Positions 1-8,098 of a stretch of 17,165 nt of DNA are shown piece by piece. Each line of letters begins with the position of its first letter. The first letter of the stretch is position 1. A program made the position numbers and the translations under genes. The notes under the pieces were generated by a model. That model was not told where the DNA came from. It worked only from the letters and a program-made list of their open reading frames with translations, and ran no database searches. This DNA is from JAPLXD01 sp041661585 (GTDB lineage Bacteria; Patescibacteriota; Minisyncoccia; Moranbacterales; UBA11712). The DNA lies in NCBI GenBank assembly GCA_041661585.1, contig JBAZUC010000010.1, positions 1 to 17,165 on the forward strand, written 5' to 3'.

Positions 1-741
1 TTCTATTTTCTGAAAGGGCGCAAAGATTTGGTCGCAAGAAAAATCCAAAACGACAAAAATTCGATTGAAAAATTTGAAATCGCCCAAAGAGCGGCGCGAT
101 GGCTGCGATTTGTTCCGTTCGTCCGGATGATCGCTCTCACGGGAACGCTGGCAATGAAGAATTGCGAGAAAAATTCAGATATAGATTTTTTTGTCGTTCT
201 CAAAAAAGGCAGAATTTTCACGGGACGGTTGTTGGTCACGCTAATCGTACATATATTGGGCAAGCGCCGGTACGGGAAAAAAATTACAAACCGAATTTGC
301 CTCAATTATTTTATCACGGACGAAAGCCTTGAAATCCAGCGGCAGGATATATTTGCCGCGAACGAATATAGCTTTATATATCCGATATTTGGGCATAACG
401 TTTTTCAAAAATTTTGCGAAAAAAATGTCGAATGGATCAAGGAATTCAAGCCAAATTGGGAAATCCAGGAATTGAAGCCGGCCAGGTATTTTATCGAGTT
501 TTCACCTCGACAGCGGGCAGTGCAGCGGCTTTTCGAGAGCTTGATAAATCTGTTTTGGGGTGATAGAATTGAATCCTGGCAGAAGCGAGCGCAAATTGCC
601 CGAATTGAGCGCAATCCGCTCACCAAAAAAGAAGGCGCGTATGTCGAATATGGCGATGAAAATTTGATATTCCTCCCCATTCCGCAAGGCGTGCGGATCG
701 AGGAGGAGTTTCAAAAGAGACTCAAGAATTGCGCAGCTTAA
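1..741 (+). CDS. Nucleotidyltransferase-domain protein, 5' end cut off by the window
   Basis: The frame is open from base 1, so the gene starts upstream; a TTG at 28 is available but is probably internal, because the preceding codons (FYFLKGRKD) read as ordinary protein. Counted from base 1, residues 48-65 carry a polymerase-beta-type nucleotidyltransferase signature: TGTLAMKN followed by SDIDFFVV, with metal-binding aspartates at about D60 and D62 and the usual Gly-Ser replaced by Gly-Thr. This fits the MNT/minimal nucleotidyltransferase superfamily, whose members move an NMP onto small molecules or proteins. The remainder is basic and has no other motif that I recognise. The substrate cannot be told from sequence. 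The stop (TAA) lies 24 nt before the next gene, so the two are probably co-transcribed. The superfamily call is fairly firm; a specific function is not. Confidence 0.8.
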   Translation, partial: FYFLKGRKDLVARKIQNDKNSIEKFEIAQRAARWLRFVPFVRMIALTGTLAMKNCEKNSDIDFFVVLKKGRIFTGRLLVTLIVHILGKRRYGKKITNRICLNYFITDESLEIQRQDIFAANEYSFIYPIFGHNVFQKFCEKNVEWIKEFKPNWEIQELKPARYFIEFSPRQRAVQRLFESLINLFWGDRIESWQKRAQIARIERNPLTKKEGAYVEYGDENLIFLPIPQGVRIEEEFQKRLKNCAA

Positions 742-765
742 AAATTTGCGAGGGGAGGACATATC

Positions 766-1545
766 GTGAAACAAAAAATCGAGCAAGTTGTTCTTGTCTA
801 TCCGCATTCGCCCGATGTGAGAGCGGAAATGGAATTGGGCTATAAAAATCTCACCCAGGGTTATAGCGTGGGTTGCCATGCTGATTATGGAAATAGAACC
901 TTGGTTGCCACGACCGCAGCGGATAAGATGCCGCTCGAAAAGATCTTCCCGCCGGAAACGATTGAGAAGCTTAGAAATGACGGTTTCAAGGTGGAGGTGA
1001 TTTATCCCTTGAGCAGGATTTTTCTTGTGCAGGGCATGGTCACTCCTGTGAAAGCGCCCCCGTTGTTTCCCGGTCCGATCTGGACAGGAGACCAGGATAA
1101 TTATTTTGGAACAATCGAAAGGATTGGAAAGGTTATTGCCCAAAATATGCCAGAAAAAGGGGATAGGGCGATATTTTTTCCTGGGAAAGATCCGGGCTGT
1201 GGCGCCTTTATGAACAATGATGCCGCATTCAAGCTTGCAAGAATCGTCAGGGAATTTTGGAGGGATGTAAAAAGGAATGACAATCTCTGGAAAGAAGGAA
1301 CATACGAAAATCTCCTGGAAAACGTGGTGTCATTGAGAGGAGTGAGCGCGGTGATTATGATTGCTCATTGTGATGTAGTCTCCTTTTTCCCCTGGTTCTA
1401 TCTCAAGTCAAAGGGGATCAAGATGGAAAAAAGATTCTCACTCAACAATGGCGAGGGAGTCATGATTGATTGCGACACCAATGATGTTTTTCTTATCAGG
1501 AGGAATTATTTCGGCAAACCGGAAGTATTGGAGAAATTCTCCTGA
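766..1545 (+). CDS. Hypothetical protein, possibly a degenerate histidine-phosphatase-like fold
   Basis: 259 aa starting with GTG. The start is supported by a strong Shine-Dalgarno AGGGGAGG at 751-758, one of the few good ones in the window. I do not recognise the family with certainty. The N-terminus (VVLVYPHSPDVR, then NLTQGYSVG) and the late segment VIMIAHCDVV (H201) are spaced like the RHG motif, the LT..G motif and the C-terminal SHG motif of the histidine phosphatase (PGAM-like) superfamily. However, the catalytic RHG would read YPH here (H14), so activity is doubtful. There are no signal peptide or obvious membrane segments, which suggests a cytosolic protein. A hairpin that may end its transcript follows at 1561-1594. 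That the ORF is a real gene is well supported by length, RBS and packing; the fold suggestion is weak. Confidence 0.8.
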   Translation: MKQKIEQVVLVYPHSPDVRAEMELGYKNLTQGYSVGCHADYGNRTLVATTAADKMPLEKIFPPETIEKLRNDGFKVEVIYPLSRIFLVQGMVTPVKAPPLFPGPIWTGDQDNYFGTIERIGKVIAQNMPEKGDRAIFFPGKDPGCGAFMNNDAAFKLARIVREFWRDVKRNDNLWKEGTYENLLENVVSLRGVSAVIMIAHCDVVSFFPWFYLKSKGIKMEKRFSLNNGEGVMIDCDTNDVFLIRRNYFGKPEVLEKFS

Positions 1546-1560
1546 CCAAATAAAAGAGGT

Positions 1561-1594
1561 GGGGCAATTGATAATTCCGATTATCCTTTGCCCC
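1561..1594 (+). terminator. Strong hairpin between the 259-aa gene and groEL
   Basis: Inverted repeat: GGGGCAA (1561-1567) pairs with TTGCCCC (1588-1594), and inside it GATAAT pairs with ATTATC around a TCCG loop, with a short internal mismatch between the two helices. The tail (TTCCAACTTCTT) is only moderately T-rich, so it is an imperfect intrinsic terminator, but it sits exactly where the upstream unit should end, 10 nt before the groEL -35 box. Confidence 0.55.
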
Positions 1595-1604
1595 TTCCAA
1601 CTTC

Positions 1605-1632
1605 TTGACAATAAAAAATATTTTTCTATAAT
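1605..1632 (+). promoter_or_regulatory. Sigma70-type promoter of groEL
   Basis: The -35 box TTGACA (1605-1610) and -10 box TATAAT (1627-1632) are both perfect consensus with a 16-nt spacer. The expected start point near 1639 falls inside the CIRCE operator, the usual arrangement for HrcA repression. Confidence 0.88.
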
Positions 1633-1637
1633 AACAA

Positions 1638-1664
1638 TTGGCAGTCGGATGTTGAGAGTGCTAA
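1638..1664 (+). promoter_or_regulatory. CIRCE operator (HrcA binding site), left arm degenerate
   Basis: The CIRCE consensus is TTAGCACTC-N9-GAGTGCTAA. Here the right arm GAGTGCTAA (1656-1664) is perfect, the spacer is exactly 9 nt, and the left arm reads TTGGCAGTC (1638-1646), two mismatches. Position over the start point and directly upstream of groEL makes the assignment firm. HrcA itself is not in the window. Confidence 0.9.
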
Positions 1665-1695
1665 TTATAAAATAATAATTAAAAAATCTAAAGCT

Positions 1696-3450
1696 ATGGC
1701 AAAACAAATTAAATTCGATGAAGACGCGCGGCGTCGCATCAAAGACGGGATCGACAAGGTCGCGGGCGCTGTTCGCGTGACTCTTGGTCCGAAAGGTCGC
1801 AATGTTGTTCTTGACCGGGGCTTTGGGTCTCCGATGGTTACCAACGATGGCGTGACAATTGTCAAAGAGGTTGATTTTGAAGACAAATTCGAAAATATCG
1901 GCGTGGAATTTGTGAAGGAAGTGGCGAACAAGACGAATGACGCGGCCGGAGATGGAACCACAACCGCGACGATCCTTACGCAATCGATCGTTGAGTCGGG
2001 CGCGAAATTTATTTCCAAGGGAATCAATGTCATCGAGCTCAAAAACGCTCTGGCCAAACTTTCAAACCGGGTGGGGAACAATCTCAAGAAAGTTTCCAAG
2101 GTTGTCAGTGGCGACGCAATCGAGCAAGTGGCGACCATTTCCGCCCAAGACGGCGAAGTTGGAAAAATGATCGCGAAAGTCATCAAAAAAGTCGGGAACG
2201 AAGGTGTGATCACGGTTGAAGAATCGCAGACATTTGGCCTTGCAGAAGAAGTCGTCGAGGGAATGAAGTTTGACAAAGGCTATGTTTCCCCGTATATGAT
2301 CACGAGCGCCGAATCGATGGAAGCGGAACTCAAAGACCCGCAAATCCTCATCACGGACAAAAAAATATCTTCCGTTCAGGAAATTTTGCCGATTTTGGAA
2401 AAAATCGCCCAAACCGGGAAGAAAGAGATGGTAATCATTGCCGAGGATATCGAAGGTGAGGCCTTGACGACCATAGTTCTCAATAAACTCCGCGGAGTTT
2501 TGAATGTTTTGGCGGTGAAAGCGCCGGGATTTGGCGACAGCCGGAAAGCGATGCTTGAGGATATTGCCATTCTCACCGGTGGACAGGTCATTTCCGAAGA
2601 ACGTGGGATGAAATTGGACAAAGTGACGCTCGAAGATCTCGGAAAAGCAGGGCGGATCGTTTCGACGAAGGATGATACGACCATTGTGGACGGAAAAGGA
2701 AAGAAAAAAGATATCGAGGCGCGTGTTGCACAGCTCAAAATGCAAATCGAAAAGGCAACTTCCGATTTTGACAAAGAAAAACTGCAGGAACGGCTTGGAA
2801 AATTGTCTGGGGGCGTGGCAGTCATCAAAGTCGGTGCGGCAACCGAAGTCGAACAAAAAGAGAAACAGCACCGAGTCGAGGACGCGGTCGAGGCGACCAA
2901 AGCGGCGCTCGAACAGGGAATTGTTCCGGGAGGCGGAATCGCGCTACTGAACGAAGCGGTCAAATTAAGAGAAGACTTGAGTAAAAACCTGTCGCATGAA
3001 GATAGAATCGCCGTGCAGATATTCACGGAAGCCCTGGACGCTCCGATCAAGCAAATCATCGTCAATGCCGGCCAATCTCCGGATGTTGTGATCTCCAAAA
3101 TTCAAGAATTGCAAAAAACTTTTTTGGGAAAAGAGCAAACAGTGAAAAAGATCGATATTGGAACAGGCAAAGAGGTGGAGGTCAATTATCACATAAACGA
3201 ACTGAATCCGAAGGCGGATTTCAACATTGGATACGACGCTGGGCACGAACTGCCGATGTACACGGATATGTTCAAAGCCGGCATCATTGATCCGACCAAG
3301 GTTGTTGTCAGCGCTCTTCAAAATGCCGTTTCGGCGGCTGCGATGCTTCTCACCACCGAAGCGGTTGTCACGGACATTCCGGAAAAGAAGGAAAAAGGCG
3401 GCGGAATGCCAGATATGAGCGGTATGGGAGGCATGGGTATGGGGATGTAG
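1696..3450 (+). CDS. groEL: Chaperonin GroEL (60 kDa, Hsp60)
   Basis: 584 aa; forms the double-ring ATP-driven folding chamber of the cytosol. Family marks: N-terminal AKQIKFDEDARRRI, VTLGPKGRNVVLD (residues 28-40), the nucleotide-binding GDGTTT at 85-90 with catalytic D86, the ERLGKLSGGVAVIKVGAATE hinge region, GIVPGGG, DPTKV and a Gly-Met-rich C-terminal tail. It is longer than the usual 540-550 aa because of an extra stretch at about residues 470-507 in the C-terminal equatorial domain, between PDVVISKI and NIGYDA. The start is the ATG in the canonical MAKQIKF context; no clear Shine-Dalgarno is visible. It is preceded by a promoter and CIRCE, so heat-shock control by HrcA is expected. No groES lies next to it here, unlike the common groES-groEL operon. 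Confidence 0.98.
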   Translation: MAKQIKFDEDARRRIKDGIDKVAGAVRVTLGPKGRNVVLDRGFGSPMVTNDGVTIVKEVDFEDKFENIGVEFVKEVANKTNDAAGDGTTTATILTQSIVESGAKFISKGINVIELKNALAKLSNRVGNNLKKVSKVVSGDAIEQVATISAQDGEVGKMIAKVIKKVGNEGVITVEESQTFGLAEEVVEGMKFDKGYVSPYMITSAESMEAELKDPQILITDKKISSVQEILPILEKIAQTGKKEMVIIAEDIEGEALTTIVLNKLRGVLNVLAVKAPGFGDSRKAMLEDIAILTGGQVISEERGMKLDKVTLEDLGKAGRIVSTKDDTTIVDGKGKKKDIEARVAQLKMQIEKATSDFDKEKLQERLGKLSGGVAVIKVGAATEVEQKEKQHRVEDAVEATKAALEQGIVPGGGIALLNEAVKLREDLSKNLSHEDRIAVQIFTEALDAPIKQIIVNAGQSPDVVISKIQELQKTFLGKEQTVKKIDIGTGKEVEVNYHINELNPKADFNIGYDAGHELPMYTDMFKAGIIDPTKVVVSALQNAVSAAAMLLTTEAVVTDIPEKKEKGGGMPDMSGMGGMGMGM

Positions 3451-3483
3451 CCGATAAATAGTGAGTATATTGAGATATTTAAG

Positions 3484-3512
3484 CAGAGATTGCAAAGGCA
3501 GCCTCTGTTTTT
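3484..3512 (+). terminator. Probable intrinsic terminator after groEL
   Basis: CAGAG (3484-3488) pairs with CTCTG (3503-3507), followed at once by TTTTT (3508-3512). The stem is short with a 14-nt loop, so it is a modest candidate, but it lies 34 nt after the groEL stop and before the next promoter. Confidence 0.45.
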
Positions 3513-3549
3513 ATATCCGTCTAGTTTGCTGGTTGCTTTCCTTGATTTG

Positions 3550-3558
3550 TGGTATAAT
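3550..3558 (+). promoter_or_regulatory. Extended -10 promoter of the first kinase gene
   Basis: TGGTATAAT at 3550-3558 matches the extended -10 form TGnTATAAT. No good -35 hexamer is found at 16-18 nt, which is typical of extended -10 promoters. It lies 40 nt upstream of the kinase start codon. Confidence 0.55.
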
Positions 3559-3597
3559 TTGGAGCAATAAGGGGATGATTTCTTTAAACAAAAACAA

Positions 3598-4548
3598 ATG
3601 TTTGAAAAATTTCTTGATGGGTTCAATTTTGTCGCCCGATGCAAAAAATACGGGCTTGGGCTTTGGCAATGTCCCAATTTTCTTTTTTTGATGATGGGAC
3701 TCATCACGATCGCGGCCATGGTCGGGACATTTTTCGTATCCAGCCGTTTCGCTTCCGAGGGCACGACGGTGATGAGTGTGACGATCATTGTGGTTTCTAT
3801 CATGACGCTTGGAAGTTTCGTGATACGCGGAGTGGAAAAGGTGGCTGAAGCGAATATCATGAAAACCGAATTTATCTCCATCATATCCCACCAGCTTTGC
3901 ACCCCGCTTTCGGCAATAAAATGGAGCCTTGAGGTGATTGAAACGGAAAGCAATCCGAAAGAATGTATGCCGGAAAAACAATATTCTTTTTTACACAATA
4001 TCAAAAAATCAAATGAACAGATGCTCAAAATGGTGACGGATCTTCTTGACGTGGCGCGCATTGATCAGGGGAAAGCGGTTTTTGAGAAAAAAAACCTCAA
4101 TCTGGAAAAAATAATTGAGGAGTCGGTCGCCGAGTTCCAGGGACTGGCTGCTGAAAAAAAAGTTGAGATCAATTTTCGAACCGGTTCAAAATTGCCGGCA
4201 GTTTGCATAGACGAGCGGAAAATGAGAGTAGTCCTGGACAATCTTATCGGCAATGCCATAAAATATTCCCGTGAAGGAGGGAAAGTGGACATTAAACTGA
4301 AAGAAGAAAGAGGGAAAATCATATTTTCTATTCAGGACTGGGGAGTGGGGATTCCCCGCCATCAGCACGACAAGATTTTCGAGAAATTTTTTCGTTCAAA
4401 AAACGAATCACGCTATCGCACTGAGGGAGTGGGGATCGGCTTGTATCTTGTGAGGGCGATTCTCAAACATTGCGGAGGAAAAGTCTGGTTTGAAAGCGAA
4501 GTGAGAGAAGGGTCAACTTTCTATTTCAATTTGCCAACGGCGGAATAG
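3598..4548 (+). CDS. Membrane-bound sensor histidine kinase
   Basis: 316 aa. Two transmembrane helices near residues 29-48 and 58-76 with almost no loop between them, so there is no extracytoplasmic sensor domain. Then HisKA: H-box SHQLCTPLSAIKW with phosphoacceptor H98 (a Cys stands where Arg is usual in H-E-L-R-T-P). The HATPase_c domain has N-box DNLIGNAIKYS (about 214-224), G1 DWGVGIP (247-253), F-box KIFEKFFR (259-266) and G2 GVGIGL (277-282), so all catalytic boxes are intact. ATG 3598 is the first possible start after an in-frame stop at 3568; it has no well-placed Shine-Dalgarno. The stop is followed 62 nt later by a receiver-only regulator, its likely partner, and then by the pilus operon. 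Confidence 0.95.
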   Translation: MFEKFLDGFNFVARCKKYGLGLWQCPNFLFLMMGLITIAAMVGTFFVSSRFASEGTTVMSVTIIVVSIMTLGSFVIRGVEKVAEANIMKTEFISIISHQLCTPLSAIKWSLEVIETESNPKECMPEKQYSFLHNIKKSNEQMLKMVTDLLDVARIDQGKAVFEKKNLNLEKIIEESVAEFQGLAAEKKVEINFRTGSKLPAVCIDERKMRVVLDNLIGNAIKYSREGGKVDIKLKEERGKIIFSIQDWGVGIPRHQHDKIFEKFFRSKNESRYRTEGVGIGLYLVRAILKHCGGKVWFESEVREGSTFYFNLPTAE

Positions 4549-4610
4549 AAACCGGTATTTTCGTGGTTTTATACAAAAAATGCAATATACTAAACATTAA
4601 ATTCAAATCC

Positions 4611-5012
4611 ATGGCCGATGATTTACAAAAGAAAAAAATTCTCATTGTCGAAGATGATCGGGCTCTTCAAAATGCGCTGGTGGAAAGCGTTACTCAAGAA
4701 GGGTACGAGCCGATAAGCGCTTTCGACGGGGAAGAGGGCATACAAAAGGCAAAAACGGAAAAACCAGATCTCATTTTGCTTGATCTTATCTTGCCCAAAA
4801 AAGACGGCTATGAAGTGTTGGCGGAAATAAAGAAAGGTCCAAATGAAAATATTCCGGTGCTTATTCTCACCAATCTTGAGGAAATAGACAATGTTCAAAA
4901 AGCCCTTGATCTGGGAGCAAAGACCTTCATGGTCAAATCGGACTTTAGCCTCAAAGACATCATTGAAAAAATCAAGCAAAATTTGTCCCCGCAACAACTT
5001 CCGATTGAATAA
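4611..5012 (+). CDS. CheY-like single-domain response regulator
   Basis: 133 aa, one receiver domain and nothing else. Acidic pocket D15/D16 in ILIVEDD, phosphoacceptor D58 in LILLDLILPKKDG, the switch Thr T87 in LILTN, and the conserved Lys K109 in FMVKSD. I chose ATG 4611 over an in-frame GTG at 4563 because the domain begins right after it and the extra 16 residues would be poor receiver sequence. With no output domain it must signal by protein contact or pass phosphate onward. It follows the kinase by 62 nt, so the two form a two-component pair; pilB starts 64 nt further on and might share the transcript. Confidence 0.93.
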   Translation: MADDLQKKKILIVEDDRALQNALVESVTQEGYEPISAFDGEEGIQKAKTEKPDLILLDLILPKKDGYEVLAEIKKGPNENIPVLILTNLEEIDNVQKALDLGAKTFMVKSDFSLKDIIEKIKQNLSPQQLPIE

Positions 5013-5076
5013 GATGAAACTCTCTGAATTATCGAAGATATATTTAGAATTAGCACAGGGATAAACCAAAATAAAT

Positions 5077-6816
5077 ATGCAAGTTGATAATGAAAGGCTA
5101 AAAAGTTTCGCTTTGGATGCGGGGCTGGTGAATGAGCAGCAGATCGACAAAGCGATCGAAGAAGGCGCGAAAACCGGAAAAAAACTGGGAGATGTTTTGA
5201 TTGAGCAAAAGTTGGTGAATGCCGACCAGTTGCGCCAGCTTTTTTCATACATTCTTGGCATTCCTTTCGTGAATATCGAAAAAGAAATAATTCCAAAGGA
5301 TATTTTGCAGATCGTTCCCGAGCCAATCGCTAAAAAGTATAAGATCGTCGCTTTCAAGAAAACCGGAACGGAACTCAAAGTCGCGATGCTCAACCCGGAA
5401 GACATTCAGACGATCGATTTCATCCGCAAAAAAACGGGACTCAAAATATCGCCGTGCATAACGACGGAGAAAGGGATCGAAAATTCTCTCAAACAATACG
5501 AGCAGAGCCTCAAGGCGGAGTTTGGGGATATCATCGAGAAAAATGTGACGGATGTTTCGCAGAAAGACTCGCTTGAAAAAGTCGCTCAGGAGCTTCCTGT
5601 GATCCGGATCGTGGACGCGCTTTTGAAGCATGCTATTCTTCAGGACGCGAGCGATATCCATATCGAACCGGACGAAAAAGAAGTGCGCATCCGGTACCGT
5701 ATCGACGGAATGCTTCACGATGCGATGGCTCTTCCAAAAACGGTCTTGGCCGGCATCGTGGCCCGCATCAAAATTCTTTCCAATTTGAAGCTGGATGAAC
5801 ATCGGCTTCCGCAAGACGGTCGTTTCAAAATAGAACAGGATTCCCGGCGAATAGCTTTTCGAGTCTCGATCCTGCCTGTCTATTCCGGTGAGAAAATCGT
5901 GATGCGGCTTCTTGATGAGGGATCCAAAGGACTCACGCTTGAAGCGATGGGGTTTTGGGGAGAAGATCTGGAAAAAATTCATCGCGCAATCAAAAGGCCG
6001 AATGGAATGATCCTTGTTACTGGGCCAACCGGTTCGGGAAAAACCACGACTCTCTATACGATCATGGATATACTCAACACGCCGAAAGTAAACATCTCGA
6101 CCGTCGAAGATCCGATCGAGTACAAAATGTCGCGTATCAACCAGACGCAGGTGAGTCCCTCCATCGGCCTCACTTTTTCCCAAGGTCTTCGGGCGCTTTT
6201 GCGCCAAGATCCCGACATCATCATGGTCGGTGAAATTCGCGACAAGGAAACTATGGAAATTGCGATACACGCGGCGATGACAGGGCATCTGGTGCTCTCC
6301 ACGCTTCATACGAACAGCGCTGCGGGAACCATCCCGAGGCTTCTTGATATGGGAGCGGAACCGTTTCTCATCGCTTCCACGGTCAATGTGGCGATGGCGC
6401 AACGTCTTGTGCGAAAACTTTGTCCTGATTGCCGGCAGGAGCTTGTTTTGGATACGGAGCTTTTGAAATCTCTTGGAGAAGAAGTTGATCTCGACCGCCT
6501 TTTGGGCACAGCTGCCAAGCACGGTTTGATCGATGCGAAACTGGCCACTGCTAAAGATTGGACAAAAATAAATTTCTATCGTGCGGGCGGTTGCGAGCGA
6601 TGCGGCCAGGAAGGATACAAAGGCCGGGTGGGTATTTTTGAAGTAATGGAGATCAGCGAGACGATTGCCAAAATGGTGAGCGCGCGGGCCGACAGCAATG
6701 AAATTGAAAAAAAAGCCCGCGAGGAAGGGATGATGAAAATGATCGAAGACGGAATGATCAAGGCTCTTCAGGGAACAACCTCGATCGAAGAGATACTGAG
6801 AGTAACAAAAGATTAA
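5077..6816 (+). CDS. pilB: Type IV pilus extension ATPase PilB (GspE/PulE family)
   Basis: 579 aa, the usual length for PilB. The N-terminal 150 residues form a MshEN/T2SSE_N-type domain (LGDVLIEQKLV, LGIPFVNIEKE). The secretion-ATPase core shows ASDIHIEP (191-198), Walker A GPTGSGKT (316-323), the Asp box STVEDPIE (341-348), Walker B DPDIIMVGEIRD (378-389) and the His box TGHLVLSTLHT (402-412). A zinc-binding set is present: CPDC (449-452) and CERC (506-509). It hexamerises at the inner face of the membrane and drives pilin polymerisation with PilC. ATG 5077 is the start; there is no close Shine-Dalgarno. pilC begins 9 nt after the stop. No retraction ATPase pilT lies between them or elsewhere in the window. 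Confidence 0.96.
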   Translation: MQVDNERLKSFALDAGLVNEQQIDKAIEEGAKTGKKLGDVLIEQKLVNADQLRQLFSYILGIPFVNIEKEIIPKDILQIVPEPIAKKYKIVAFKKTGTELKVAMLNPEDIQTIDFIRKKTGLKISPCITTEKGIENSLKQYEQSLKAEFGDIIEKNVTDVSQKDSLEKVAQELPVIRIVDALLKHAILQDASDIHIEPDEKEVRIRYRIDGMLHDAMALPKTVLAGIVARIKILSNLKLDEHRLPQDGRFKIEQDSRRIAFRVSILPVYSGEKIVMRLLDEGSKGLTLEAMGFWGEDLEKIHRAIKRPNGMILVTGPTGSGKTTTLYTIMDILNTPKVNISTVEDPIEYKMSRINQTQVSPSIGLTFSQGLRALLRQDPDIIMVGEIRDKETMEIAIHAAMTGHLVLSTLHTNSAAGTIPRLLDMGAEPFLIASTVNVAMAQRLVRKLCPDCRQELVLDTELLKSLGEEVDLDRLLGTAAKHGLIDAKLATAKDWTKINFYRAGGCERCGQEGYKGRVGIFEVMEISETIAKMVSARADSNEIEKKAREEGMMKMIEDGMIKALQGTTSIEEILRVTKD

Positions 6817-6825
6817 TTTAAAATT

Positions 6826-8040
6826 ATGTCTACATTCGCATTCGTCGCCAAAAACAACAAGGGGGAGACCCGGCAAGGAAAACTTGGAGGAAAAGATGCC
6901 AAATCGGTGGCGGAAGCGCTTCGCTCGGATGGTTTTTTTGTTACTTCAATCGTGGAAGATGAGAAAAAAAAAGAGCATTCATTCGGGAGAAGAATAAAGA
7001 TCTTCTCCGGTGTGTCACTCAAGGATAAAATGATGTTCGCGCGGCATCTTGGTGTCATGATTTCTTCAGGCCTTTCTGTGCCTCGGGCGCTCGATGTTAT
7101 TTCCAGCCAGACCAAAAGCAAAAATTTCAAAGACTCTCTTGCTAGGGTCGGGGAAGACGTGAAAACCGGGAATACTTTGGGAGATAGTCTGGCGAAAACA
7201 GGAGTTCTTGATGAACTTTCCATAAACATGATTCGCGTCGGAGAAATGAGTGGAAACCTTGAAGAAGTTCTCGCGCTTCTTGCCGATCAATTGGAAAAAG
7301 AGCACACTCTCCTGAGCAAAGTCCGTGGAGCGATGTATTATCCGGCAGTTATCTTCACTATCATGATCGGGATCGGGATTGCGATGATGACATTTGTGGT
7401 TCCGCAACTAACGTCCATATTTACCGATACACAAGCTTCGATGCCGGCTTCCACGATGCTGATAATCAACACCAGCAATTTCATGGCAGGCCATAAGCTG
7501 CTTGTTCTTCTTTCAATAATTTTCGTAGTTTTCTTCATAATTATTTTTTTCAAAACGAGAACGGGAAAAAAGACGTCTGCCTTTCTTTTTCTCAGCGTTC
7601 CGGTGATAAAGAATGTCACCATTAAAGTGAACAATGCCCGCTTTGCCCGCATCTATGGCTCGCTTATCAAGAGCGGAGTGCCGGTCGTCGAAGCTCTCAA
7701 AATAATTTCCGAAACGCTCACCAACCGATATTATCAGGAAGCTTTCAAAAAAATAGGAGAAGAAGTTCAAAAGGGAAAACCGCTTCATGGTGAGCTGGCT
7801 GTTTTCCCAAAACTTTTTCCGGTTTTGATGGTGCAGATGATGGAAGTTGGAGAAGAGACGGGGAAAACAGTGGATGTGCTCAAGGATATCGCCCGATTTT
7901 ATGAAGAAGAGATCGATCAGGTGACAAAAAATCTTTCCTCGATCATTGAGCCGGTGCTGATGGTGGCCATTGGAGTTGCAGTCGGCTTCTTTGCTATTTC
8001 CATGCTAATGCCGATGTATTCGATCATGGATCAGATGTAG
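6826..8040 (+). CDS. pilC: Type IV pilus inner-membrane platform protein PilC (GspF family)
   Basis: 404 aa, normal family length. A short N-terminal region (FAFVAKNNKGETRQG) is followed by two T2SSF repeats: the first around residues 68-195 with motif ARHLGVMISSGLSVPRALD, the second around 270-398 with ARIYGSLIKSGVPVVEAL. Three hydrophobic membrane segments are visible near 170-195, 226-243 and 375-398. PilC couples the PilB motor to pilin insertion. It sits 9 nt after pilB and 58 nt before the first minor pilin gene, within one operon. Confidence 0.95.
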   Translation: MSTFAFVAKNNKGETRQGKLGGKDAKSVAEALRSDGFFVTSIVEDEKKKEHSFGRRIKIFSGVSLKDKMMFARHLGVMISSGLSVPRALDVISSQTKSKNFKDSLARVGEDVKTGNTLGDSLAKTGVLDELSINMIRVGEMSGNLEEVLALLADQLEKEHTLLSKVRGAMYYPAVIFTIMIGIGIAMMTFVVPQLTSIFTDTQASMPASTMLIINTSNFMAGHKLLVLLSIIFVVFFIIIFFKTRTGKKTSAFLFLSVPVIKNVTIKVNNARFARIYGSLIKSGVPVVEALKIISETLTNRYYQEAFKKIGEEVQKGKPLHGELAVFPKLFPVLMVQMMEVGEETGKTVDVLKDIARFYEEEIDQVTKNLSSIIEPVLMVAIGVAVGFFAISMLMPMYSIMDQM

Positions 8041-8048
8041 TAATTCCC

Positions 8049-8081
8049 TACGAATTACAAATCAATTACGAATATACGAAT
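8049..8081 (+). repeat. Three direct TACGAAT repeats in the pilC-pilin spacer
   Basis: TACGAAT occurs at 8049-8055, 8067-8073 and 8075-8081 in an otherwise AT-rich 58-nt spacer. The spacing is irregular and no function is evident. Confidence 0.5.
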
Positions 8082-8098
8082 AAAATTTCTAGATTATA

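Noticed and set aside
4563..4610. Upstream GTG start for the first receiver gene
   Set aside because: The extra 16 residues (VLYKKCNILNIKFKS) add nothing to the receiver fold; ATG 4611 gives the standard length.
5245..6876. 543-codon ORF on the - strand
   Set aside because: Antisense to pilB, which has every ATPase motif. The antisense product is rich in His, Phe and Arg with no domain, as expected for a shadow frame.
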